A DNA stretch of 8,278 bases from CAZNQW01 sp964575225 (GCA_964575225.1 CAZNQW010000179.1:1-8278), one strand, 5' to 3'. Positions 1 through 6,680 are shown, counted from the first letter of the stretch. A program made the numbers and translations. Notes: generated by a model from the sequence alone, not told the origin.

Positions 1-47
1 GAGATAATGAGCGGTGACTGGAGTTCAGACGTGTGCTCTTCCGATCT
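1..47 (+). other. Illumina i7/TruSeq adapter left on the contig end
   Basis: Bases 14-47 match the 34-base TruSeq read-2 adapter sequence, beginning GTGACTGGAG and ending CTTCCGATCT. Bases 6-13 (AATGAGCG) sit where the 8-base i7 index belongs; the reverse complement CGCTCATT is, from memory, a standard TruSeq HT index. Bases 1-5 (GAGAT) match the end of the P7 flow-cell sequence. This is library-construction sequence and not genome, so genomic sequence starts at about base 48 and the contig end is artificial. Confidence 0.98.
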
Positions 48-110
48 CCAACCCCCTGATCCTATGGTAAACTAATGCTTGCCAAACCAAACCACCCTGA
101 TCTTGAGTTT

Positions 111-120
111 GGGGAGAGGA
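111..120 (+). promoter_or_regulatory. Shine-Dalgarno site that sets the butyrate kinase start
   Basis: The purine run GGGGAGAGGA ends 5 bases before the ATG at 126. An in-frame ATG at 75 has no such site and would add 17 residues (beginning MLAKPNHP) that precede the canonical kinase N-terminus. The start at 126 is therefore preferred. Confidence 0.8.
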
Positions 121-125
121 AATCG

Positions 126-1235
126 ATGCATCGCTTGTTGGTCATCAATCCTGGTTCTACATCCACCAAGGTTGCCGTCTATGAAGACGAGCAGCCTTTA
201 TTCGTAGAGAGCCTGCGGCACAGCAGTCAGGAGATCGCCCAGTTTGCTCACATCCTCGACCAGCGTTCCTTTCGTCGGGAGGCCGTGCTGGCCTTGCTCC
301 AGGAGCGTGGGATCGCCCTCTCGTCCTTGGCCGCCGTCGTGGGGCGCGGCGGGCTGCTGGGACCCATTCCCAGCGGCACCTACCAAGTCGATGAGAGCAT
401 GGTCCGCGAGCTGAGCCGGCGCAACAAAGAACGGGAACACGCCTCCAACCTGGGGGGCCTGTTGGCCTACGAGATCGCGGCCCAGATCGGGGTTCCGGCC
501 TTTATCGTCGATCCGGTCTGCGTCGACGAATTCGACGACGTGGCCCGCATTTCGGGCCTGCCCGAAATCGAGCGCAAGAGCCTGTCCCACGCCCTCAACC
601 TGAAGGCGGTGGCCCGGCGCGCCGCCGGCGATTTGGGGCGACCCTATTCCGAACTCAATCTGGTGATGGTCCACCTGGGCGGAGGCATCTCGGTGACTGC
701 TCACCGCCGCGGCAGGATGGTCGACGTGAACCAGGCCCTCGACGGCACCGGCCCCTTTGCCCCCGAGCGGTCGGGGGGATTGCCCGTGGGCGACGTGGTG
801 CGCATGTGTTTTGGGGTGGCGCCCTACGAAGGGCTCGAGCTGACCTACGACCAGATGTTCAAAAAGCTGGCGGGGCGCGGCGGCCTGGTGGCCCACCTGG
901 GCACCAACAGCGCCGTGGAGGTCGAACGGCGCATCGACGCCGGCGATGCCTATGCCCGGCTCGTGTACGAGGCCATGGCCTATCAGATTGCCAAAGAGAT
1001 CGGGGCGATGGCCACGGTGCTGATGGGTGATGTCGATGCCGTGGTCCTCACGGGCGGCCTGGCCCATTCCCAGAGGGTGGTCGACTGGGTGCGCGAGCGA
1101 GTGGCCTGGATCGCCCCGGTGATGCTCTACCCGGGAGAGGACGAGATGGGCGCCCTGGCGCTGGGGGCGCTGCGCGTCCTCCGTGGCGAAGAAAGCCCGC
1201 GCTGCTATGGCCAGTTCCACACAGATGCTGGATAG
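126..1235 (+). CDS. buk: Butyrate kinase (acetokinase family)
   Basis: This cytoplasmic kinase interconverts butyryl-phosphate + ADP and butyrate + ATP, the last step of butyrate fermentation by the phosphotransbutyrylase route; related enzymes act on branched-chain acyl phosphates. The 369-residue product is close to the usual length of about 355-360. It shows the ASKHA-fold motifs of the family: the N-terminal phosphate loop INPGSTSTK (residues 7-15), HLGGGIS (183-189) followed by the GRMVDVNQALDGTGPFAPERSG stretch typical of Buk in two parts, and the C-terminal adenosine motif LTGGLAHS (308-315). Acetate kinase is less likely because the sequence follows the shorter Buk pattern. The usual partner gene ptb would lie upstream but is cut off by the artificial contig end; bases 48-125 hold no gene. 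The next gene is 248 bases downstream, so no operon is visible. Exact acyl substrate cannot be told from sequence. Confidence 0.93.
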   Translation: MHRLLVINPGSTSTKVAVYEDEQPLFVESLRHSSQEIAQFAHILDQRSFRREAVLALLQERGIALSSLAAVVGRGGLLGPIPSGTYQVDESMVRELSRRNKEREHASNLGGLLAYEIAAQIGVPAFIVDPVCVDEFDDVARISGLPEIERKSLSHALNLKAVARRAAGDLGRPYSELNLVMVHLGGGISVTAHRRGRMVDVNQALDGTGPFAPERSGGLPVGDVVRMCFGVAPYEGLELTYDQMFKKLAGRGGLVAHLGTNSAVEVERRIDAGDAYARLVYEAMAYQIAKEIGAMATVLMGDVDAVVLTGGLAHSQRVVDWVRERVAWIAPVMLYPGEDEMGALALGALRVLRGEESPRCYGQFHTDAG

Positions 1236-1243
1236 TGCATTTC

Positions 1244-1454
1244 TTTCGGTGGGAATCGTGAATTCAGCTGTTCTGTCGTCGCCGAGTTTTTCGGGGTGAT
1301 GAAGTGGCTTTCACCCATGTTTAGGAGAGACGGCCAAGTCCCTATTGGGCTCGCAGTGATGTCTGAACGCCTTCGAACATCTGTACCAAGCGAGTACCGC
1401 CCTAGATTCGGGGGGCTCCGGGGGCGTTAGGCCCCCACAAAGAATCCCACCGAC
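1244..1454 (+). repeat. Two-copy structured intergenic element, copy 1 (possible ncRNA/leader or MITE)
   Basis: The ends are inverted repeats: TCGGTGGGAATC (1246-1257) against GAATCCCACCGA (1442-1453), giving 9 bp, an A-A mismatch and 2 more bp. Inside are a hairpin GGGTGA/TCACCC (1294-1299 with 1311-1316, 11-base loop), a small CCC-TATT-GGG hairpin (1340-1349), a possible GATGT/ACATC stem around 1358-1381, and a GC-rich arm ending in GGGGGC/GCCCCC (1420-1436). Blocks identical to copy 2 (5021-5280) include GGAGAGACGGCCAAG (1324-1338), CTGAACGCC (1363-1371), ACCAAGCGAG (1385-1394) and an 18-base block at 1406-1423. By hand the two copies align without gaps over 178 bases at about 79% identity. 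It lies 29 bases before the response regulator start. I do not recognise it as a known RNA family; strand is assumed from the neighbouring genes. Confidence 0.8.
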
Positions 1455-1483
1455 TTTTATATACAACCAGACGAGGAGGAGAG

Positions 1484-1879
1484 TTGACCAAGAAACGGAT
1501 CTTGTGCATCGAAGATCATCCCGAGATGATCGAATTGGTGAAACTGATCCTCGGCCGGCGGGGCTACCTGGTGGAGGGCGCCCTGGGGGGCAAAGAGGGG
1601 TTGGAGGTCATTGCTCAGGACCCGCCTGACCTCGTCCTTTTGGATCTCATGATGCCCGATCTGGATGGTTGGGAGGTCTTTCGCCAGATCAGGGTCAACG
1701 AGGCCATGAAAACCTGCCCGGTTATCGTGATTACGGCCAAGGCCCAGGGGATCGATCGCGTGCTCGGCCTGCACATTGCCGGCGTCGACGACTATATCAC
1801 CAAACCCTTTGGGCCCAAAGAGCTGATTGATAGCGTGGAGCGCCTGTTGGGGTCTCCCAGGCGGGAAAAGGTAGGCTAG
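1484..1879 (+). CDS. Single-domain response regulator (CheY-like receiver)
   Basis: The 131-residue product is a stand-alone receiver domain that takes a phosphoryl group from a histidine kinase, almost certainly the one encoded 27 bases downstream. The acidic pocket is E10-D11, the phospho-acceptor is D54 in VLLDLMMPDLDGW, the switch residue is T84 in IVITAK, and the conserved lysine is K107 in TKPF. The receiver fills the whole protein and no DNA-binding or enzyme domain follows, so output must come through protein contact or a phosphorelay. The start is TTG, supported by AGGAGG (1474-1479) 4 bases upstream and by the residues MTKKRILCIED directly opening the fold. An AT-rich TATATA (1458-1463) sits between element copy 1 and the gene and may be part of a promoter, but no -35 is clear. 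Its partner and target pathway are unknown. Confidence 0.95.
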   Translation: MTKKRILCIEDHPEMIELVKLILGRRGYLVEGALGGKEGLEVIAQDPPDLVLLDLMMPDLDGWEVFRQIRVNEAMKTCPVIVITAKAQGIDRVLGLHIAGVDDYITKPFGPKELIDSVERLLGSPRREKVG

Positions 1880-1900
1880 ACCGTTGGAGACGAGGGGTGC

Positions 1901-1914
1901 GTTCTCGTGAGAAC
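1901..1914 (+). repeat. Inverted repeat spanning the kinase start codon
   Basis: GTTCTC-GT-GAGAAC is a perfect 6-bp inverted repeat whose centre is the GTG start (1907-1909) of the histidine kinase; as RNA it would form a 5-bp stem with a CGTG loop. The right half belongs to GTGAGAACGA, which recurs at 1935-1944 in another frame. It could lower translation initiation relative to the upstream response regulator. This is inference only, and the stem is short. Confidence 0.4.
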
Positions 1915-3778
1915 GAGTATTGCCCGTTGGTTACGTGAGAACGAAAAGCATATTGTGCCCGCCTGGATCAAACTGGTCCGGTCGCGGGGTGGGGAGCGCG
2001 ATCGGCAACTGACCACCCGCGAGCTGGAACGCCAGTTCTTTACCGATTTCTATTTTGCCTTGGTGCAGGGCATCGAATCGGAAAACGAGGCGCAGTTGGC
2101 CGATGTCATCGAGCGCATTGCGGTGACCCGCGTGGGCCAAGAGTTCCTCCTGGAAGAGACCCTCCATATCTTTTTCCTGCTCAAGGAACTGATCTGGCAG
2201 CGCCTGGCCGAGGAGCATGCGCCCGACGTGGCGCTGAGCTGGATCACCTGTCTGGAACCTTTCTTTGACCGCTCTCTGGCGTTGCTGGGGCGGAATTTTA
2301 CGGGGGCCAGCCGCAAGCTACTGTCGGAGCGGCTGGTCGACGCCGAGTTCATGACACGGCGCCTGTCGTTGGCCACCGAAGAGGCAGACCGGGCCCTGTC
2401 GCGATTGCGCATCCTCTACAACATCTCGAGGGCCATCAGTTCGACGTTGGATCTCAAGCAGATTCTGATGGCCGTCGTCGAAAACCTGGGTTCCCTCCCC
2501 CAGATCGACCGCTGCGCCGTGTGGCTGGTGGATCAAAGCGGCTTGGAGTTGTCGGTGGTTGTGACCCATGGCATTGAGGCCCAGAATCTTGGCGGCGCCT
2601 ACCTGGTGCTGGAGGAGGATGGGTCGGCCATCGCCCGCGCCTTTGCGTCGGGCAAAATGCAGATGACCAGCCGGCTGGACGAGGAAGAGGAATACCTGCT
2701 CCGCTTTTTTGCCCGGCGAATGCTCTTAGCGGTGCCCCTCGCCGGGGAGGATCGCCCCTTGGGCGTCATCACTGTCGACCGGGTGGGGCAGGACCGCGCC
2801 TTTGAGACGGCCGTCATCGACATGGTGCAAGCTGTGGCCGATCAGGCGGCGGTGGCCTTGCGCAACACCCAGTTGTACGAAGAGGTGGTCCAGTTCAATC
2901 AGCAGCTCGAGCGACGGGTGCAAGAGCGCACCGAGGAGCTGGGCCGCCTGAACCGCGACCTGGCCATCCTCAACAAAAAGAAATCGGATTTTATCGCCAT
3001 TGCCGCCCACGAGTTGAAAACGCCCCTGACCCTGATCCAGGGCTATGCCGAGATGCTGTGCGAGGAGCGGGTGCAGGACCTGCCCGCCGAGGCGTTGGAT
3101 CGGTTGGCCACCGGCATCGTCAAAGGCACCAACCGGCTAAAGACGATCATCGAGGACATAATCGACGTGTCGTTGATCGACACCGAAGTGCTGTCGCTCA
3201 ACTTTCAACCCAGCTCTGTGTACGGCATCGTCGAGCTGGCCTGCCGCGATTGGCAAGATTCTGCCGCCGAGCGCGACCAGACCCTCAGCCTGAGCAATTT
3301 CGACCATCTGCCCTTGATCGAGGCCGATGCTCTTCGCCTTCATCAGGTGTTTGGCAACATCATTGGCAACGCCGTCAAATACACTCCTGATGGAGGCCGC
3401 ATCGAAATTGCTGCCCGAGAGTGGCAGGGCAGGGACGACACCGTCTATGTCGAAGTGGTGATCGCTGATACCGGCGTGGGCATCGATCTGGAAGAGCAGG
3501 AACGGATCTTTGACAAGTTCTATCGCATCGAAAGCCCTGATTTCCATTCCAGCAGCAAGACCAAGTTCCTGGGGGCCGGTCCCGGCCTGGGACTGACCAT
3601 CGCCAAGGGCATTGTGGAGGCCCACGGTGGACGCATTTGGGTCGAGAGTCCCGGCTACGATCTGGAAACTTGTCCGGGAAGCCACTTTCACGTGGTGCTT
3701 CCGGCGCGCACGGCCTGGGGCGATTTCCAGGGAGAGCTTGCGGCCGAGTCCCAGAGCCTGCCCGTGGCGGAAGCCTGA
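1907..3778 (+). CDS. Soluble sensor histidine kinase, RsbRD_N-like + GAF + HisKA + HATPase
   Basis: This kinase autophosphorylates on histidine and probably signals to the receiver protein encoded just upstream. No membrane segments are visible in its 623 residues, so it should sense a cytoplasmic cue. Domains in order: a helical N-terminal region, roughly residues 8-155, resembling the RsbRD_N (RsbT co-antagonist) domain; a GAF domain, roughly 170-320; a coiled coil, roughly 320-360, rich in E, R and L; HisKA with phospho-acceptor H368 in AAHELKTPLT; and a HATPase with N-box N484/N488 (NIIGNAVKYT), G1 ADTGVG (520-525), F-box IFDKFYR and G2 GAGPGLGL (556-563). The GTG start has a GAGGGG site (1892-1897) about 9 bases upstream. 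A 27-base gap to the response regulator indicates one operon. The assignment of kinase is firm; the N-terminal domain name is from pattern memory, and the ligand is unknown. Confidence 0.94.
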   Translation: MRTSIARWLRENEKHIVPAWIKLVRSRGGERDRQLTTRELERQFFTDFYFALVQGIESENEAQLADVIERIAVTRVGQEFLLEETLHIFFLLKELIWQRLAEEHAPDVALSWITCLEPFFDRSLALLGRNFTGASRKLLSERLVDAEFMTRRLSLATEEADRALSRLRILYNISRAISSTLDLKQILMAVVENLGSLPQIDRCAVWLVDQSGLELSVVVTHGIEAQNLGGAYLVLEEDGSAIARAFASGKMQMTSRLDEEEEYLLRFFARRMLLAVPLAGEDRPLGVITVDRVGQDRAFETAVIDMVQAVADQAAVALRNTQLYEEVVQFNQQLERRVQERTEELGRLNRDLAILNKKKSDFIAIAAHELKTPLTLIQGYAEMLCEERVQDLPAEALDRLATGIVKGTNRLKTIIEDIIDVSLIDTEVLSLNFQPSSVYGIVELACRDWQDSAAERDQTLSLSNFDHLPLIEADALRLHQVFGNIIGNAVKYTPDGGRIEIAAREWQGRDDTVYVEVVIADTGVGIDLEEQERIFDKFYRIESPDFHSSSKTKFLGAGPGLGLTIAKGIVEAHGGRIWVESPGYDLETCPGSHFHVVLPARTAWGDFQGELAAESQSLPVAEA

Positions 3779-3834
3779 GGGCAGTTTGACAGTATTCAAA
3801 CATACCGCACATTTTTTTACGATAAAAGGAGCAC

Positions 3835-5004
3835 ATGGACGACATGAAGATCGCAGACCGTGTGGCCGACTTGCCACCTTATGTATTCGCCAAATTGGGG
3901 CGCCGCATTCAGACCCTGATCGCCGAGGGCCACGACGTCATCCGCCTGGACATCGGCAGCCCCGACCTGCCGCCGCCCGATTTCATCATCGAGGCCCTGT
4001 ATCAATCGGCACAAAAGCCCTCCAATCACGGCTATGGCGGTTACTATGGCACCCCCGCCTTGCGCAAGGCGATGGCCACCTACTACCAGCAGCGCTTTGG
4101 CGTCGAACTGGACCCGCAAAAGCAGGTCTGTCCCCTCATCGGATCGAAAGAGGGGATTGCCAATGCGGCCCTGGCCTTTGTCGATCCCGGCGATCGGGTC
4201 CTGGTGCCCGACCCGGGCTATCCCACCTATTCGATGGGCGCGCTGCTGGCGGGCGGCAAGCCGGTGACCATGCCCCTCTTGCCCGAAAACGACATGTTCC
4301 CCGACCTGGACGCGATCCCCGAGGATGTGGCGCGGGCGGCGCGGCTGCTGTGGCTCAACTACCCCAACAACCCCACGGGGGCGGTGGCGACCCTCGAGTT
4401 TTTTGACCGCGTGGTGGCCTTTGCCCAAAAGTACGACATCTTGATCTGCCACGACAACCCCTACTGCGACGTGACCTTTGACGGCTACCGGCCGCCCAGC
4501 ATCTTGGAGGCGCCGGGCGCCATGGAGGTGGCCCTGGAGTTCAACTCGTTGAGCAAGACCTACAATATGGCCGGTTGGCGCGTGGGGATGGCCGTAGGCG
4601 CGACCGCCGCCGTCGAGGCCCTGGCCCGCACCAAGACCCAGATCGATTCGGGCAGCTTTCTGCCGATCCAGGATGCCGCTGTCGTGGCCCTCACCGGCGA
4701 TCAGAGCTGGCTGGAGGAGCGCAACCAGATCTATCTGGAGCGCCGCAACTTGATTATGCCCGCCCTCCAACAGGTGGGCCTGGAGGCGTTTCCGGCCAAG
4801 GCGGGCCTGTATGTCTGGTCCCGCATCCCAGCCGGCGAGACCTCCGAGTCGTTTGCCACCCGCCAGCTGGAAGAGGCGGGCATCAGCAGCGCCCCCGGCA
4901 CCGCCTTTGGCGACCACGGCGAGGGCTTTATCCGCTTTTCGCTGGGGCAGGATACCGGCCGAGTCCGAGAGGCCATGGAGCGCTTGGTCCGATTTATGCA
5001 GTGA
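3835..5004 (+). CDS. PLP-dependent aminotransferase, LL-diaminopimelate aminotransferase-like
   Basis: This is a fold-type I, class I/II aminotransferase of 389 residues, the normal family length. It probably converts tetrahydrodipicolinate to LL-diaminopimelate (DapL route to lysine and peptidoglycan) with glutamate as donor, though other amino acids remain possible. Visible motifs are the substrate/PLP region YGGYYGTPALR, GSKEGIANA, NYPNNPTG (175-182), D207 in CHDNPY (PLP pyridine nitrogen), the Schiff-base lysine K241 in SLSKTYNMAGWRVG, and the carboxylate-binding arginine R367 in GFIRFSLG. The DGYRPPS and FNSLSKTYNMAGWR stretches are typical of DapL-like enzymes. AAAAGGAG (3824-3831) lies only 3 bases before the ATG at 3835 and 12 bases before a second in-frame ATG at 3844, so a start three residues later is possible. 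It follows the kinase by 56 bases and could be co-transcribed. No clear functional link to the two-component pair is evident. Confidence 0.88.
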   Translation: MDDMKIADRVADLPPYVFAKLGRRIQTLIAEGHDVIRLDIGSPDLPPPDFIIEALYQSAQKPSNHGYGGYYGTPALRKAMATYYQQRFGVELDPQKQVCPLIGSKEGIANAALAFVDPGDRVLVPDPGYPTYSMGALLAGGKPVTMPLLPENDMFPDLDAIPEDVARAARLLWLNYPNNPTGAVATLEFFDRVVAFAQKYDILICHDNPYCDVTFDGYRPPSILEAPGAMEVALEFNSLSKTYNMAGWRVGMAVGATAAVEALARTKTQIDSGSFLPIQDAAVVALTGDQSWLEERNQIYLERRNLIMPALQQVGLEAFPAKAGLYVWSRIPAGETSESFATRQLEEAGISSAPGTAFGDHGEGFIRFSLGQDTGRVREAMERLVRFMQ

Positions 5005-5020
5005 GGTGAGGGCTTGGCGA

Positions 5021-5280
5021 TTTCGGTGGGAATCTGGAACCCAGATGTTTCGTCGCTGCCGAGCCTAACGGGATGATGAGATGGCTTTCATCCATGCTTT
5101 GGAGAGACGGCCAAGCCCCTTTGGGACTGGCGGCGACGCCTGAACGCCCTCGAGCAGCTGCACCAAGCGAGCAACGCACCGAATTCGGGGGGCTCCGGGG
5201 CCGCCCGTCTGCGGGCGCTTAGGCCCCCGGCCGCGGGGTGTGGGGGCCTCGGCAGGCCCCCACAAGTGAATCCCACCGAC
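5021..5280 (+). repeat. Two-copy structured intergenic element, copy 2 (possible ncRNA/leader or MITE)
   Basis: This is the second copy of the 1244-1454 element, in the same orientation, 42 bases before the hflX start. The closing stem is identical (TCGGTGGGAATC at 5023-5034, GAATCCCACCGA at 5268-5279). The internal hairpin is GGATGA/TCATCC (5071-5076 with 5088-5093): compared with copy 1, one G-C pair has become A-T on both sides, with the same 11-base loop length. Conserved blocks lie at 5101-5115, 5140-5148, 5162-5171 and 5183-5200. After 5200 the copies diverge because copy 2 carries extra hairpins: CGCCCG/CGGGCG around 5202-5217 and a perfect 10-bp stem at 5240-5263. The gene-free stretch 5005-5322 holds essentially only this element. 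No T-tract follows any stem, so it is not a standard intrinsic terminator. Confidence 0.82.
5240..5263 (+). repeat. Perfect 10-bp hairpin in the expanded arm of element copy 2
   Basis: GTGGGGGCCT, loop CGGC, AGGCCCCCAC. It is absent from copy 1, where only the last AGGCCCCCAC-like half is present at 1429-1438. The next bases are AAGTGAATCC, so it lacks a terminator T-run. Confidence 0.85.
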
Positions 5281-5322
5281 CTGAATACACTATCAGTGAG
5301 GTGAATCATTACGCGAGGAAGA

Positions 5323-6618
5323 TTGGAAACAGAACGGCCTGCCGAACGGGCGCTGCTGGTCGGAGTCCAACTCAAAGAGCAGCGGGGAAGCTGGGACCTG
5401 GAGGAATCGCTGGTCGAGCTGGGCCAACTGGCCCGGACGGCCGGTTTGGAGGTGGTGGGCCGAACCTGGCAGCGGATGAACCGCTACAATTCGTCGACGC
5501 TGATCGGCAAGGGCAAACTCCAAGAGCTGCTCGATCTGCGCACCGACCTGGGGTGCGATCTGGTCATCTTTGACGATGAGCTTTCGCCGCGCCATCTGCG
5601 CAATCTGGAAGCCGCCTTGGGCGACGATCTCCGGATTCTGGACCGCACCAGCCTGATCCTGGATGTCTTTGCCCAACATGCCCGCACCCGGGAGGGCCAG
5701 CTTCAGGTGGAGCTGGCCCAGTATGAATACCGCCTGCCCCGGCTGACCCGCGCCTGGACCCACCTGGCGCGCCAGGCCGGCGGCGGGGCGGCCCGGGGCG
5801 GATCGGGGGGCGTGGGCCTGCGCGGTCCCGGCGAAACCCAGCTCGAGGTGGACCGCCGCGACGTGAGCCACCGCATCTCTCAGCTCAAGGCCGAGCTGGA
5901 GGAGGTGCGCCGGCACCGGCAGCTCCATCGCCAGCAGCGCAAGCGCACCGCCGTGCCGGTGGTAGCCATCGTCGGCTATACCAACGCCGGCAAGTCGACG
6001 CTGCTCAACGCCTTGACCGGCGCCGATGTGCTGGTCGAAGACAAGCTGTTTGCCACCCTCGATCCCACGACGCGCAAGGTGACGTTGCCCGGGGGGCGCC
6101 ACGTGCTTCTGTCCGACACGGTGGGCTTTATCCAAAAACTGCCCACCGACCTGGTGGCGGCCTTTCGGGCCACCCTGGAAGAGATCAACGAGGCCGACCT
6201 GATCCTGCACGTGGTCGATGCCTCTCACCCTCAGGCCTTGCAGCAGAGCGAGACGGTGATGGAGACCCTGGCCGATCTGGGGGTGGAGGATCAGCCGGTG
6301 GTGGTGGCGCTGAACAAGATCGACCGGCTGCCCACCGCTGAGGTGGCGCCAGGCCTTTTGGCCGAATTCCCCGATAGCCTGCCCATCTCAGCCATCCGGG
6401 GGATCGGGCTCCCGGCGCTGCTGGAGCGCATCGAGGAAGTCCTTCTCGAAGGCCTAATTTACATAACGGTTCAGCTTCCCTTTGAGCGGGGAGAGCTTTC
6501 GGCGCTGTTTCATCAACAGGGCACCGTGGTGAGCCAGGCCCACACCGGCGAGGGCGTGACGCTGGAGGGGTATATCCCCCGCCGCTGGCTGGAACAGTTT
6601 CGGCCCTATCTGGTGTAG
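5323..6618 (+). CDS. hflX: Ribosome-associated GTPase HflX
   Basis: HflX is a cytoplasmic GTPase that binds the 50S subunit and splits or rescues stalled ribosomes during heat or antibiotic stress. The 431-residue length matches the family (E. coli about 426). The N-terminal HflX domain spans roughly residues 8-110 (ERALLVGVQL, then NSSTLIGKGKLQELLDL and IFDDELSPRHLRNLE). A helical linker follows with the glycine-rich loop near GVGLRGPGETQLE. The G domain has G1 GYTNAGKST (218-226), G3 DTVGF (265-269), G4 NKID (331-334) and G5 SAI (356-358), with a short C-terminal domain. The start is TTG: the frame has a stop at 5302-5304 and no other standard start after it; AGGA (5316-5319) is 3 bases away, which is close. 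Element copy 2 occupies the upstream region and is the obvious candidate regulator. No partner genes adjoin it. Confidence 0.96.
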   Translation: METERPAERALLVGVQLKEQRGSWDLEESLVELGQLARTAGLEVVGRTWQRMNRYNSSTLIGKGKLQELLDLRTDLGCDLVIFDDELSPRHLRNLEAALGDDLRILDRTSLILDVFAQHARTREGQLQVELAQYEYRLPRLTRAWTHLARQAGGGAARGGSGGVGLRGPGETQLEVDRRDVSHRISQLKAELEEVRRHRQLHRQQRKRTAVPVVAIVGYTNAGKSTLLNALTGADVLVEDKLFATLDPTTRKVTLPGGRHVLLSDTVGFIQKLPTDLVAAFRATLEEINEADLILHVVDASHPQALQQSETVMETLADLGVEDQPVVVALNKIDRLPTAEVAPGLLAEFPDSLPISAIRGIGLPALLERIEEVLLEGLIYITVQLPFERGELSALFHQQGTVVSQAHTGEGVTLEGYIPRRWLEQFRPYLV

Positions 6619-6680
6619 GGTTCGCCCGGGCGCGGCGTGCAGGCAGGCGAAGACGAGGGGCCCGTCCGCACATGTCGTCA

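Noticed and set aside
65..73. TGG-TAAACT as an extended -10 promoter for butyrate kinase
   Set aside because: The -35 position would fall on the adapter junction (45-50), so the true upstream sequence is not known and the match is only 4 of 6.
198..1220. 340-codon open frame on the - strand opposite butyrate kinase
   Set aside because: Shadow of a high-GC gene: histidine- and glycine-rich translation without domain motifs, fully overlapping a clear kinase.
1324..1342. GGAGAGACGGCC as a SAM, glycine or T-box riboswitch fragment
   Set aside because: The remaining conserved parts of those riboswitches (for example the T-box AGGGTGG core, or the SAM AAGAG and GATGAAA blocks) are missing in both copies.
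1361..1382. Resemblance of TCTGAACGCC to the 3' end of 23S rRNA
   Set aside because: Only about ten bases match and the flanking rRNA sequence is absent.
1420..1441. GGGGGC/GCCCCC hairpin as an intrinsic terminator
   Set aside because: It is followed by ACAAAGAATC with no T-run, and the matching region in copy 2 also lacks one.
3786..3814. Perfect TTGACA -35 before the aminotransferase gene
   Set aside because: At a 17-18 base spacer the -10 would read ACATTT or CATTTT, which is too weak; the only TACGAT is 26 bases away.
3817..4917. 366-codon open frame on the - strand opposite the aminotransferase
   Set aside because: Shadow frame; the + strand product has all catalytic residues of a known family.
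5293..6228. 311-codon open frame on the - strand opposite hflX
   Set aside because: Shadow frame; HflX G motifs are intact on the + strand.
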